From Bacillus sp. OV322 (GTDB taxonomy: Bacteria > Bacillota > Bacilli > Bacillales > DSM-1321), in contig NZ_FOMA01000001.1 of NCBI RefSeq assembly GCF_900112495.1, forward strand, positions 1 to 64,000: 64,000 nucleotides of DNA, in the 5' to 3' direction. The notes under the pieces are model-generated. The model searched no databases. It was not told the DNA's origin and was given only the letters and a program-made list of their open reading frames with translations. How positions within the stretch are numbered: the stretch's first letter is position 1; the number at the start of each line of letters is the position of its first letter. This document shows, in pieces, positions 1 to 10,084 of this stretch. A program made the position numbers and the translations under genes.

Positions 1-47
1 GTTACGTTCTACCTTGGCTACTGATATAATAAGACCAAAATAAATAA

Positions 48-81
48 GGTCAACCAGAAATATTTAGCATTCTGGTTAACC
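48..81 (-). terminator. inverted repeat, possible terminator
   Basis: A 12-bp stem with one mismatch (GGTCAACCAGAA / TTCTGGTTAACC) encloses a 10-base loop. On the minus strand it is followed by a weak T-rich stretch (TATTTATTTT), so it could end a minus-strand transcript from the right. No other feature is seen between position 1 and the first gene at 279. Confidence 0.3.
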
Positions 82-278
82 TTATAATACGAACGTGGGA
101 GTTTAGTTGAAGAAGATGTTTTTTTATAATAGTGTTGAATAAGTTAATATAAGTAAATATAAGTAAATTGTTTTTAGTAAGGAGTGTTTTCTTCAAAGCT
201 TGAGGTGGCACTTTTTTTCTTAAACTAACGTAAAACAGTGTAGTGGTATAAATAGATAAAGTATAGGGGTTGAAGATC

Positions 279-764
279 ATGGAAAAAGAGCTACACAAAG
301 CAATAGAATTAAGGAAAGGTGGAAACCATAAAGAATCCAACAAATTACTTATGAAACTGGTACAGGAGTTTCCTGATGATGCGTCAATAAACTATCAATG
401 TGCATGGAGTTTTGATTTATTAGGGGAAGAATCGAAAGCAGTTCCGTTTTACGAAAATGCAATTAAATTAGGGTTGTCTTTAAAGGAACTGGAGGGAGCC
501 TTATTGGGATTGGGGAGTACATATAGGACATTAGGAGATTATGAAAAGTCCAAACGTACATTTTTAAAGGGAATTGAATTATTTCCAAACAATAAAGCAA
601 TTCAAATCTTCTATTCGATGACCCTATATAATTTGAATGAACATAGTAAAGCGATGGAGTTATTATTAAAATGCTTAACAGATACAACAACAGACGATGA
701 AATTTTAGGTTATAAACAAGCAATTAATTTCTATTCGAATAAATTAGATGAAATTTGGGAGTAG
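279..764 (+). CDS. tetratricopeptide repeat (TPR) protein
   Basis: A 161-residue soluble protein built from TPR-like helical pairs: A/G-x-x-Y and L-G-x-x-Y spacings recur about every 34 residues, for example around 'YENAIKLG', 'LGSTYRTLGDYEKS' and 'MTLYNLNEHSKAM'. TPR proteins are protein-binding scaffolds; the partner is not evident. The ATG at 279 is preferred over the upstream TTG at 270 because the AGGGG ribosome site (264-268) sits at a workable distance only from 279. There is no signal peptide or membrane segment. It stands alone in an AT-rich region with no operon partner. The family is common in Bacillus but has no assigned role that I know of. Confidence 0.75.
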   Translation: MEKELHKAIELRKGGNHKESNKLLMKLVQEFPDDASINYQCAWSFDLLGEESKAVPFYENAIKLGLSLKELEGALLGLGSTYRTLGDYEKSKRTFLKGIELFPNNKAIQIFYSMTLYNLNEHSKAMELLLKCLTDTTTDDEILGYKQAINFYSNKLDEIWE

Positions 765-932
765 TTTGTGAAAAGATGTACTTAAAGTAACGGTGCAAGA
801 GTTATCGAAAGTAATCGCTGAGGCAGTCTCTTTTCTTGTTGTTCTAACGGGCTACAACTAGAAATTATTAATGAATCACTAATCTAATTTAATTCATAGT
901 TTAAAGTTAAAGTATATTGAAAGGATACCAGA

Positions 933-1166
933 ATGAAGGAAAAATTGTTGAAATATATGACTGAATTTACTACTTTAAATGAAGAAGCACAACGTATAAT
1001 TATTGATACTTTAAAAATCCAAGAATATAAAAAAGGAACATTCCTTCTACAACAAGGTGATGTTCCGGGTATTAAATTTTATTTTGTGGGTGTGTTAGAC
1101 AGTTCTTTGAGGATGTACAAGGAAAAGAGAACAGCAGGCTCGTTTGAACTAATAAATAATTTATAG
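933..1166 (+). pseudogene. truncated Crp/Fnr-type cyclic-nucleotide-binding domain
   Basis: The first ~50 residues look like the beta-roll start of a Crp/Fnr regulator: 'FTTLNEEAQRIIIDTLK' followed by 'YKKGTFLLQQGDVPG', the usual 'kG..ll.qGd.p' turn. After 'FYFVG' the reading frame no longer follows the family (the expected L-x-G-x-x-R is disrupted) and it stops at 77 residues, against about 190-230 for complete members. No helix-turn-helix is encoded in the following ~250 bases, and the dispersed repeat begins at 1416. It is probably a decayed remnant. A ribosome site (GAAAGGA at 919-925) is still present, so a short peptide could be made. Confidence 0.55.
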
Positions 1167-1415
1167 CTCACCTCGACTAGGCTAATACATATTGAAAATA
1201 GTAAATCCATTTTATATATTGTCCTAATAAAAACAATAGGGAAAATACGGAAAAATTTTTAGTGATTTAAGAGGATTTTTGGTTATTTTGTCTAATTATG
1301 TATTATATAAAGTAGTTATTTATGGAACTTGACTTATAAGTGAGGCTTACATCAGTTTGGTGATTGGTACAGAATAAATTACTTTGATAGGAGTAATTAT
1401 TCTTCTGTTTATTTA

Positions 1416-1645
1416 AGGCTCTTTTCTTAAGGATTGTTGTTTTTTTAATTTGTTATGTGAGGCGTTCCCATTGTCAAGTCAGGTTGATTGGAGCCAAGGT
1501 GCGAGACTCCTGCGGGGTTATCAGTACAGGTGAGACCCCGCAGGCGCAGCCGAGGAGGCTTACTGGCTGCCCCGCGGAAAGCGAGCATCCTGGAGCGGAA
1601 ATCAACCCCCTTGTTTCATAACAACAAAGTTTACGAAAACAGCCT
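1416..1645 (+). repeat. dispersed intergenic element with terminal inverted repeats (copy 1)
   Basis: This is the fullest copy of the family, about 230 bp. It begins AGGCTCTTTTCTTAA and ends in sequence whose reverse complement is AGGCTGTTTTCGTAA. The terminal repeats extend to about 26 bp with about five mismatches. The interior is GC-rich and foldable (TGCGGGGT ... ACCCCGCA; GCCCCGCGGAAAGCGAGCATCC). Related copies lie at 25484, 32341, 36056, 36204, 44876, 48905 and 58229. It occupies most of the gene-free stretch 1167-1844; nothing else is recognised there. Confidence 0.8.
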
Positions 1646-1844
1646 TATTTAAAGTATAGATGGTTTTGAAGCTCCAGGTACTAAATCCATGGGATTGGAG
1701 CTGGATCGGCCACGTTGCTTTTAATGATAGCCGGGGAGGCGTTTATCTCTAACTAGTTCATGCAGTAAAAGCAGAGTTAATTATCTTACGGTAAACGGAC
1801 CAAAAACATTAAAATATCCATATTAATATTGAGGATGGGATGGC

Positions 1845-2621
1845 ATGAATTTCAGGTCTGTACTTTTGCTTTTATTCGTATTTTTACTAATTGGAGTTGT
1901 TGCAGGCTGTGAGAAAGATAAACCTGCTGAAAGTAAACAACTTAAATCTTTTGAACATAAACAACTTACAGAACGTAAAAAAGTAAAGCAAATAATAATA
2001 CATGATGCACCTGAAAATTCAACTTCCCCTTCAAATGCGCTGCTTCATCAATACGAAGTTGATTTTGAAGATGGAGTGAAGAAATTCCCTGATACTAACT
2101 CAATAATCTCTGAAGTCGTATTCAACAAAAAGAGTATCGTAACTATTCATTCACCTAAAGGGAAAAATGAGTATGCTGTTTTTTTGTATAGTTTGGCAGA
2201 TGCCTGGAGCATTGATGGCATCTTAGAATTTGGAGTATACAAGGAAAATACCGTTACCGATAAAGAAGGGTTAGCATTACCAATGGAAAAATTCAGCGCC
2301 AACGATTTAAGTGCTGAAGAGTTAGGTCTTAAAAATAATAAAGCAGATATGTGGGCATTTGCTGATAAAGAAAATATTATTACAATTACTCGATTCGATA
2401 GCTTTCCATTTGATGAAAGATTCAAAACCAAAACGTTTAACTTGAAAAATGGAAGTAAAGCCTATATTTCTAAGGACAGTTTTAAAAATAAACTATTATA
2501 TTATTTTGATTCTGAAAAACTAATTGTACTTTCAGGAAACGCAGATGAAGAGAAGCTTATCAATCTTGCAAATTCTTTACCTCCATCTGACTCATATGGT
2601 TTTCCTGCTGCAAAAAACTAA
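1845..2621 (+). CDS. lipoprotein of unknown function
   Basis: A 258-residue exported protein. Residues 1-22 form a lipoprotein signal (positively charged start, hydrophobic core, lipobox V-A-G-C with Cys22), so the mature protein should be anchored to the outer face of the membrane. The mature part is hydrophilic and lysine-rich with alternating beta-type segments; I recognise no catalytic motif or named family. The ATG at 1845 has a GAGGATGGG ribosome site 6-14 bases upstream. It is monocistronic and converges on the CPBP protease gene, with a hairpin between them. It could be a substrate-binding or stress-related lipoprotein, but the sequence does not decide this. Confidence 0.8.
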   Translation: MNFRSVLLLLFVFLLIGVVAGCEKDKPAESKQLKSFEHKQLTERKKVKQIIIHDAPENSTSPSNALLHQYEVDFEDGVKKFPDTNSIISEVVFNKKSIVTIHSPKGKNEYAVFLYSLADAWSIDGILEFGVYKENTVTDKEGLALPMEKFSANDLSAEELGLKNNKADMWAFADKENIITITRFDSFPFDERFKTKTFNLKNGSKAYISKDSFKNKLLYYFDSEKLIVLSGNADEEKLINLANSLPPSDSYGFPAAKN

Positions 2622-2629
2622 GCTATGTA

Positions 2630-2663
2630 TAAAAAATAAGGGAACCCTATATAGGTGTTCCCT
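2630..2663 (-). terminator. terminator between convergent genes
   Basis: A 7-bp perfect stem (AGGGAAC / GTTCCCT) is followed on the minus strand by a TTTTTT run, so it best fits termination of the minus-strand CPBP gene. Its stem overlaps that gene's final codons. Confidence 0.55.
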
Positions 2664-3324
2664 CATACGTTAGACTAAAATAAAGAAATAATTTCGCCAT
2701 ATACAAATTCCAAAGTGAATGTGATATTACTGATGGTATCAAAGATCTAGTCTTATAAGTTGTTATAGATAAAAGTACGCCAGAAACAAGAGTGATTATC
2801 CAATACATTGGATGAAATAGTGCAAACAGAACGGAAGATAAAGAAATTGCCCAAACAGGCTTTGTGAATTTTAATAAAAAGAATAGCAAAACACCCCGGA
2901 AGAACACTTCCTCCCATATCGGAGCTAAAAAGGCTGCATCCACTATTCCGCCAATACTTACCCCTTTTAAAAGTCCGTGTTTATAATAGAAAATGAAGGT
3001 TTCATCCAGCAATATCTCATAATGAACACATAACAATAACAGTAAGTAAGGTATGGTCAAAGTAATCAAAATATAAAAATAAGATGATGGTCTTTTAATA
3101 AATTTAATGTTTATTAACGGAGTGATAATTTGTCTGATTCCGCTAAAGCTGAATGTGAATAATAAAAATGTTATTAACCATAACAAAGTTTCATAGTCTC
3201 CAAGTTGGGCACTTATATGAGAAAGGTTGTTAATCAGGTAACCGAAAACAATTAGTATTGATATGTACGTTATGGATTTAATTTTTGTTTCCTCCATCAT
3301 TCTAATATTTTTAGTATATTGCAT
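2647..3324 (-). CDS. CPBP-family intramembrane glutamic endopeptidase
   Basis: A 225-residue polytopic membrane protein with about six hydrophobic segments. The CPBP (CAAX protease and bacteriocin-processing enzyme, Abi/RCE1) signature is intact: the E-E-x-x-F-R-G motif ('WEEVFFRG', residues ~140-147), then 'LFALFHP' and 'SVISHSLWN', supplying the catalytic glutamates and the conserved His residues. Members cleave peptides within the membrane; in Bacillus they are linked to bacteriocin immunity or protein maturation, but no bacteriocin gene lies nearby. No strong ribosome site precedes the ATG at 3324; in-frame ATGs at 3300 and 3297 are alternatives. Confidence 0.75.
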   Translation of the reverse strand: MQYTKNIRMMEETKIKSITYISILIVFGYLINNLSHISAQLGDYETLLWLITFLLFTFSFSGIRQIITPLINIKFIKRPSSYFYILITLTIPYLLLLLCVHYEILLDETFIFYYKHGLLKGVSIGGIVDAAFLAPIWEEVFFRGVLLFFLLKFTKPVWAISLSSVLFALFHPMYWIITLVSGVLLSITTYKTRSLIPSVISHSLWNLYMAKLFLYFSLTYEGTPI

Positions 3325-3502
3325 ATTTTAGTGGTAAATTATTACAACTTGATTTTATCATAGGGAGCATTCGTTGAGAACATACAACTGACAATAATCA
3401 ACTTGCTTCCAGTTGTATCATATTAAGATCCAAGATTTACTGCATACTGAATTATTAGACTAACAAGAAACATTCAATAGACTTTGTAAAGAGGTGGCTT
3501 AT

Positions 3503-4108
3503 ATGCTTTTTCATTATCATTTTTGGACTCCCTATGTGGAAGAAACAGAAGCTTTTTATGCAAATAATGGTTTTCGTATTTCTCAGCGTATAGGAAAATA
3601 CGAGGGGGATTTTCAAACATTTAATCCTCCATTAGCATGGGATGATTTTCGAGAGAAAAAAATATTATTTCGTATTATAGAAGCAAGAAAAGGGAGTATC
3701 AATGTTACTTTTGGTTATGGAAAGAAAATCTTGTTTGACCATATTGGCTTTTTAGTGTCCGAAAATGAACAAAACCTTATATGCAAAAATGCAGAAAAAA
3801 TGGCATGGGATGTCAAAAAAGGTGAAAGAAGAAGCTTTATTACAACACCCTATAATTTTAGGGTAGAACTTCAAATGAACACAGATACGATAGACGATCT
3901 GGCGAATAACATAAAAATAAAAGAGTTAAAGCTTGAAACTCGAATGAAAGGATTAGAAAACGATCTTTCAAATTTATTTGGCAAACCTGTTGATAATATT
4001 ATTTCAGAATTTGGTCATACAGTTACTATTAAAGAAGCAGTATTGGAAGGTATCCTTTCCTCGAATATAGTTGATCCAAATGGAGTTAGAATTTTAAATA
4101 ATATTTAG
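3503..4108 (+). CDS. VOC (glyoxalase/dioxygenase-like) family protein
   Basis: A 201-residue soluble protein. The first ~130 residues look like a vicinal oxygen chelate fold: a start of the 'HYHFWTPYVEETEAFYANNGF' type (here residues 3-20 or so), a later 'FDHIGFLV' strand and a 'FITTPYNFRVELQ' strand, giving His/Glu ligands in the expected places. A charged helical tail of ~70 residues follows, ending in 'VDPNGVRI'. The ATG at 3503 fits the AGAGGTGG ribosome site better than the upstream GTG at 3494, which lies inside that site. The substrate is unknown. It stands alone, convergent with a decayed NUDIX gene. Confidence 0.65.
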   Translation: MLFHYHFWTPYVEETEAFYANNGFRISQRIGKYEGDFQTFNPPLAWDDFREKKILFRIIEARKGSINVTFGYGKKILFDHIGFLVSENEQNLICKNAEKMAWDVKKGERRSFITTPYNFRVELQMNTDTIDDLANNIKIKELKLETRMKGLENDLSNLFGKPVDNIISEFGHTVTIKEAVLEGILSSNIVDPNGVRILNNI

Positions 4109-4225
4109 TGAAATGGCTTTATTTGTTTTGGATATAGGCACACTTTCATTGTTAAAAACAAGCATGCTCCCATTTCTATTATATATTTAAACGGCTATTC
4201 GTTATTCTATAAACTCATCTGTTAG

Positions 4226-4709
4226 TTAATCAAGAAGGTTGTTTAATACATATTCTTCAAGTCTGTATTCTTCAATAAACTCAATATTTTTTCTGGTTTT
4301 TGCATAGTTAATTATTAGTTTTCTTATATTTGGGTGAAGAACTATATCATTTAATTGGGTTAGTTTTATCCATTTAACACCAATTTGATTTTTGTCAGGA
4401 TTGATTGGCAGCTTTGGAATAAATCCGTCTTTTATTTTACAATCAAACATTATTGTAAAGAGTGTGTTTCTCCATTCGAGTTCAAGTGTGGTGCATACTC
4501 ATAAACAAAGGCTAAAGGGCAACTTCTACATCGATTGATGCTTCCTCTTTTGCTTCTCTTCGAACTGCTTCAACAACTGACTCATTAGGTTCAACTCCAC
4601 CTGCTGGCAGGTTATTATGCAACCCATTTTCATCATTAAATTCAATCAAAAGAATTGAATCGCTTTCTAATATGAGTGCACACGCTCTTAACCTAATATA
4701 ATAAACCAA
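4226..4709 (-). pseudogene. frameshifted NUDIX hydrolase
   Basis: Two fragments on the minus strand add up to one NUDIX protein. The N-terminal part (4709-4512) carries an intact Nudix box, G-x5-E-x7-R-E-x2-E-E-x-x, in 'GGVEPNESVVEAVRREAKEE', and runs to 'DVEVA', where a frameshift brings an early stop. In another frame the sequence continues 'LAFVYEYAPHLNSNGETHSL', and a second shift leads into the C-terminal part (4450-4226, starting near 'TLFTIMFDCKIKDG'). The catalytic box is retained but no complete protein can be read. A functional MutT-type paralogue exists at 53442. Confidence 0.75.
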
Positions 4710-5028
4710 ATAATAATTCCTCCGCCTTATAAAATATAGTTAACTTTTATTATTTAATTAAGCCGTTTCTTTAGCCGTCTCGCCCGCCAGTAAACCCGGC
4801 AGGTGAGCAGCTGCATTGTGATAAATGATTACAAAGAAGATCTCCGGGAAGGTTACCCACTTAAAATAATAATACTACTCAGAGGCTCAGCTTTTTTTAA
4901 AAAGTGTTTTTAATGGGTCCATTTTGTTATGCTCATTTTCAGTTTTTAGCTTTTTTAATTTTCATGGGAGTGAAAGAAGATAAAAGGCTAAAGGCTTTTA
5001 CTTACTACATATTCAATCCTAACCCTAT

Positions 5029-5274
5029 TCATTTTTTTATCCATTTATTTTCAGAGGATTTATCATAAATAACCTTTAGGTTCTTTTCATCAATCCATTC
5101 AATAGAAAAGTAATTATTTGACTTCAATGTATTTCCCTATTCATTTGGAAAATTGTCATCTTTATCTAAAACGGATAATTGAGGTGAAAATCCTGTTGTT
5201 GCACCACAACTTCTTTGGAGAACATGAGCCGCATTTTCACCATTGGTAGAAGGGCTTTTTTGTTTAATATCAAT
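5029..5274 (-). pseudogene. DUF5412-like remnant
   Basis: Reading the minus strand from 5274 gives 'DIKQKSPSTNGE', then 'RSCGATTGFSPQLSVLDKDD', an in-frame stop after 'NFPNE', and then 'WIDEKNLKVIYDKSSENKW' in the same frame to a TGA at 5029-5031. The C-G-A-T-T-x-F-S-x-x-V/L-S-x-L block is what I associate with the DUF5412 family of small Bacillus membrane or exported proteins. The N-terminal membrane segment is missing and no proper start codon remains. The rest of the gene-free stretch 4710-5530 shows no other recognisable gene. Confidence 0.5.
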
Positions 5275-5471
5275 TCCTCACATATCCTCAAATAAAAAAT
5301 CCAATAAATACTTATCAGCCATAAATACAATTCTATTTCGTGACCACAAGGTTTTAAAAAAAGAGTTAGGAATTTTTGCTTTGCAGCTTTATTTTGTAAA
5401 TCAGCAAGGATGAAACAAAAAAGGGCAGCACTATTATTCAAAAATGAGCAATGTTTTAAGATACTTGTCCA

Positions 5472-5500
5472 AACACCTTTAATGTTTGTCTCATAAAATA
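5472..5500 (+). promoter_or_regulatory. putative sigma-K promoter of the collagen-like gene
   Basis: AACA (5472-5475), a 16-bp spacer and CATAAAATA (5492-5500) match the sigma-K consensus mACm-16-CATAnnnTA at every defined position. The predicted start would be near 5507, just before the ribosome site at 5514. A similar site precedes the next gene at 7901-7929. Confidence 0.5.
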
Positions 5501-5511
5501 CCTTAGTTTTA

Positions 5512-7804
<2,293 letters not shown>

Positions 7805-7810
7805 TTGCTT

Positions 7811-7867
7811 AAATCAATCGCCCCTCAATTTTATGTATACCATTAAATTGAGGTGGTCGATTGATTT
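7811..7867 (+). terminator. long hairpin after the collagen-like gene
   Basis: A ~22-bp near-perfect stem (AAATCAATCG..CCTCAATTT / AAATTGAGG..CGATTGATTT) begins 6 bases after the stop codon. The tail is only moderately T-rich. Confidence 0.6.
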
Positions 7868-7900
7868 GTATATTTATAATTCATTTATTAGGATTGTCCA

Positions 7901-7929
7901 CACCCTATATTGTCTTTTTTCATAGTTTA
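7901..7929 (+). promoter_or_regulatory. putative sigma-K promoter of the glycosyltransferase gene
   Basis: CACC (7901-7904), a 16-bp spacer and CATAGTTTA (7921-7929) match the sigma-K consensus at every defined base. The predicted start is near 7936, followed by AAAGGAG at 7951. The same arrangement precedes the collagen-like gene. Confidence 0.5.
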
Positions 7930-7967
7930 AAAATAGGAAAATCTTTGGTTAAAGGAGCACATTAAAC

Positions 7968-9038
7968 TTGATTACAGTTAGCCTTTGCATGATTGTGAAA
8001 AATGAAGAAGACACTATCGCAAGATGTCTAGATTCGGTAAAAAACCTCGTCGATGAAATCATCATTGTAGACACAGGTTCAACAGATAAAACGAAAGAAA
8101 TTGTTTCTCAATATACAGATCATGTCCTCGACTTTCGCTGGATTGATAACTTTGCCGCAGCCCGTAATTTCACATTTAGTCACGCTAAAATGGACTACAT
8201 TTTTTGGTTAGATGCGGATGATGTATTAATGGACGATGATCGCAAAAAATTTTTATTGTTAAAAGAAACCCTCGACCCTTCCACTGATTCTGTCACCATG
8301 CATTATAATCTTAGCATTGATGAAAAAGGAAATGTCATTGCCAGCCTGCGACGTAATCGCCTTGTTAAAAGGATAAATAATTTCCAATGGTATGGGGCGG
8401 TACACGAATACCTAGAAGTTTGGGGAAATATTCTACACAGCGAGGTTGCTGTTACCCATTGTAGCATTCAACACGACTCAGACCGTAATCTCCATATCTA
8501 TGAAAACCGTCTTAAACGGGGTGAACAATTCTCTCCCAGAGACTTGTTTTATTTTGCAAACGAACTGTTTGACCATAAAAAGTTTGAGGACGCAATCAAA
8601 TACTATAAACAATTTTTAGAAACAAAAAAGGGCTGGGTAGAAGATAACATTTCCGCATGCGGAAAGCTTGCAGATTGTTTCAATGCATTAGAAGATCATG
8701 AAAACGAACTTCATTTCATATTAAAATCTTTTGAATATAGCTCACCTCGAGCTGATTTTTGCTGCCGGCTAGGGTACAGATTCCTCCATAATAATCAGCC
8801 CCACCAGGCTCTTTTTTGGTATAAACTTGCCACTCAACTAGAAATGCCATCTGACAATTTTGGGATGATTAGCCATGCTTGCTGGACTTGGCTTCCGCAT
8901 TTGCAATTATGTGTTTGTTACTCACAAATAGGGAACTATGCACTAGCCTATGCACACAACGAGAAAGCCTGTCAATACATTCCTGATCACCCAAGTATTC
9001 TTCATAACAAGCGTTATTTAGAACATTTTTTACAATGA
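7968..9038 (+). CDS. GT2 glycosyltransferase with C-terminal TPR-like region
   Basis: A 356-residue cytoplasmic protein. The N-terminal ~180 residues are a GT-A family 2 domain: 'MITVSLCMIVKNEE' start, 'IIIVDTGSTDKT' nucleotide-binding strand and a D-x-D motif at 'WLDADD' (residues 80-85). Residues ~190-350 are helical pairs resembling TPR repeats. This architecture occurs in SunS-type protein S-glycosyltransferases and in uncharacterised spore-surface glycosyltransferases. There is no membrane segment. The TTG start is supported by AAAGGAG at 7951. It lies directly downstream of the collagen-like gene, behind its own sigma-K-like promoter, so the simplest inference is that it glycosylates that protein, on Thr of the collagen triplets or possibly Cys of the N-terminus. 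The acceptor is not shown by sequence. Confidence 0.8.
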   Translation: MITVSLCMIVKNEEDTIARCLDSVKNLVDEIIIVDTGSTDKTKEIVSQYTDHVLDFRWIDNFAAARNFTFSHAKMDYIFWLDADDVLMDDDRKKFLLLKETLDPSTDSVTMHYNLSIDEKGNVIASLRRNRLVKRINNFQWYGAVHEYLEVWGNILHSEVAVTHCSIQHDSDRNLHIYENRLKRGEQFSPRDLFYFANELFDHKKFEDAIKYYKQFLETKKGWVEDNISACGKLADCFNALEDHENELHFILKSFEYSSPRADFCCRLGYRFLHNNQPHQALFWYKLATQLEMPSDNFGMISHACWTWLPHLQLCVCYSQIGNYALAYAHNEKACQYIPDHPSILHNKRYLEHFLQ

Positions 9039-9328
9039 AGGTGGTTACTCCAAGCAGGCAGAAGTGCGGACAAACCTGGGCAGTAAATTATGCCCAAACG
9101 AATAACTTGCTGAACAACAGTGCTATCTTATTTTTATGTATATCTTTCCTTTATTAAGTTTTTGGGGAATCGGTGCAATTTTATTGTTCCAAGATCACAC
9201 CGATTTTTAACAAATAAGGTTTATAAAGAATGTATCAATAACACTCATGATTTTCTTACGAGTGACCTTGGTAACACTATAAAGTCATTTTTATTATGTC
9301 ATAAGTGAAAGTGGATAACTAATTAATC

Positions 9329-9366
9329 TAAAAACAGAGTAGCTTTGAAAGGTACTCTGTTTTTAG
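9329..9366 (+). terminator. bidirectional terminator-like hairpin
   Basis: A perfect ~13-bp stem (TAAAAACAGAGTA / TACTCTGTTTTTA) with an 11-base loop, A-rich before and T-rich after, typical of a bidirectional intrinsic terminator. It lies 290 bp after the glycosyltransferase in the long stretch 9039-10084, which otherwise holds one doubtful small frame (9422) and a long inverted repeat (9660). Confidence 0.6.
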
Positions 9367-9421
9367 ATAAGAGGATTTTTATTGGGGCTTTTCGTATTAA
9401 TCCCTGAAAGGGAGTGTCATA

Positions 9422-9643
9422 ATGGAAAAAATATTGATAGTGTTAATCCATTTCAAAAAGCCTTTGAAATATTATCTATATACAGGGGGGACGGGGGCAC
9501 TTTATTGCTTAAGTGGCAGTATTTTTTATTTTATTAAGGATAATTCTTTCTGTAAACAGGAAACAGAGAAATTATTTCACTTTCAATCTGCGAGCGGTGG
9601 GGGGCATGTGAAAAGGTATTTTTTTTATAATAATTTTATGTAA
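9422..9643 (+). CDS. doubtful small ORF
   Basis: A 73-codon frame with a fair ribosome site (AAAGGGAG, 7 bases before ATG). The peptide starts with a moderately hydrophobic stretch (residues 3-35) and ends in a polar tail. I recognise no family, and the composition is close to that expected of random AT-rich sequence. It is bracketed by a terminator-like hairpin upstream and a long inverted repeat downstream. It may not be a real gene. Confidence 0.25.
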   Translation: MEKILIVLIHFKKPLKYYLYTGGTGALYCLSGSIFYFIKDNSFCKQETEKLFHFQSASGGGHVKRYFFYNNFM

Positions 9644-9659
9644 TTGTCTTCATAGTAAA

Positions 9660-9744
9660 AAGGAGCATCCGGCAGTTTTAACTTTCTTGAAATCATAATA
9701 CAGGATTACGGAAAGTGTCTGGGTTTAAGGTTCGGATGCTCCTT
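9660..9744. other. long nested inverted repeat, possible structured RNA
   Basis: Perfect 12-bp arms, AAGGAGCATCCG (9660-9671) and CGGATGCTCCTT (9733-9744), enclose a 61-base interior that itself contains ACTTTC / GAAAGT pairing. This gives a two-tier stem. It is not followed by a T-run on the plus strand and lies far from flanking genes. Candidates are a small structured RNA or the paired ends of a lost element. Confidence 0.4.
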
Positions 9745-10084
9745 CACGATTAAAGACCATATAATAAGAATTTTAGTTTCTGCAGCAAAATTAATTTATC
9801 AAGCAAGGCATTAATTTTCCCTTTCACATCAGCCCTGCTGCTTGAGGTGTGAGTTAATATGAAAGGAGAAGCATTTCTCGGTTTGGCAGCGATTTCATTA
9901 CTGTCTTAGCTTAGCTTATGACTATTGATTCATTCCTTCTCTGGTTCTTTGTTAACTTGGGCTGTGAATGATAAAGTGGTTGTGCGAAATAACAAAATCA
10001 CTCATTCCATTATTCAATCTCTATACATTTAAACAATTCCGCGGATGAAACCGGTTGCTTAAAAATTTATTGATTGCCTTTGTT

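Noticed and set aside
9120-9308. 62-codon frame after the glycosyltransferase
   Set aside because: No ribosome site and no family signature; composition like random AT-rich sequence.
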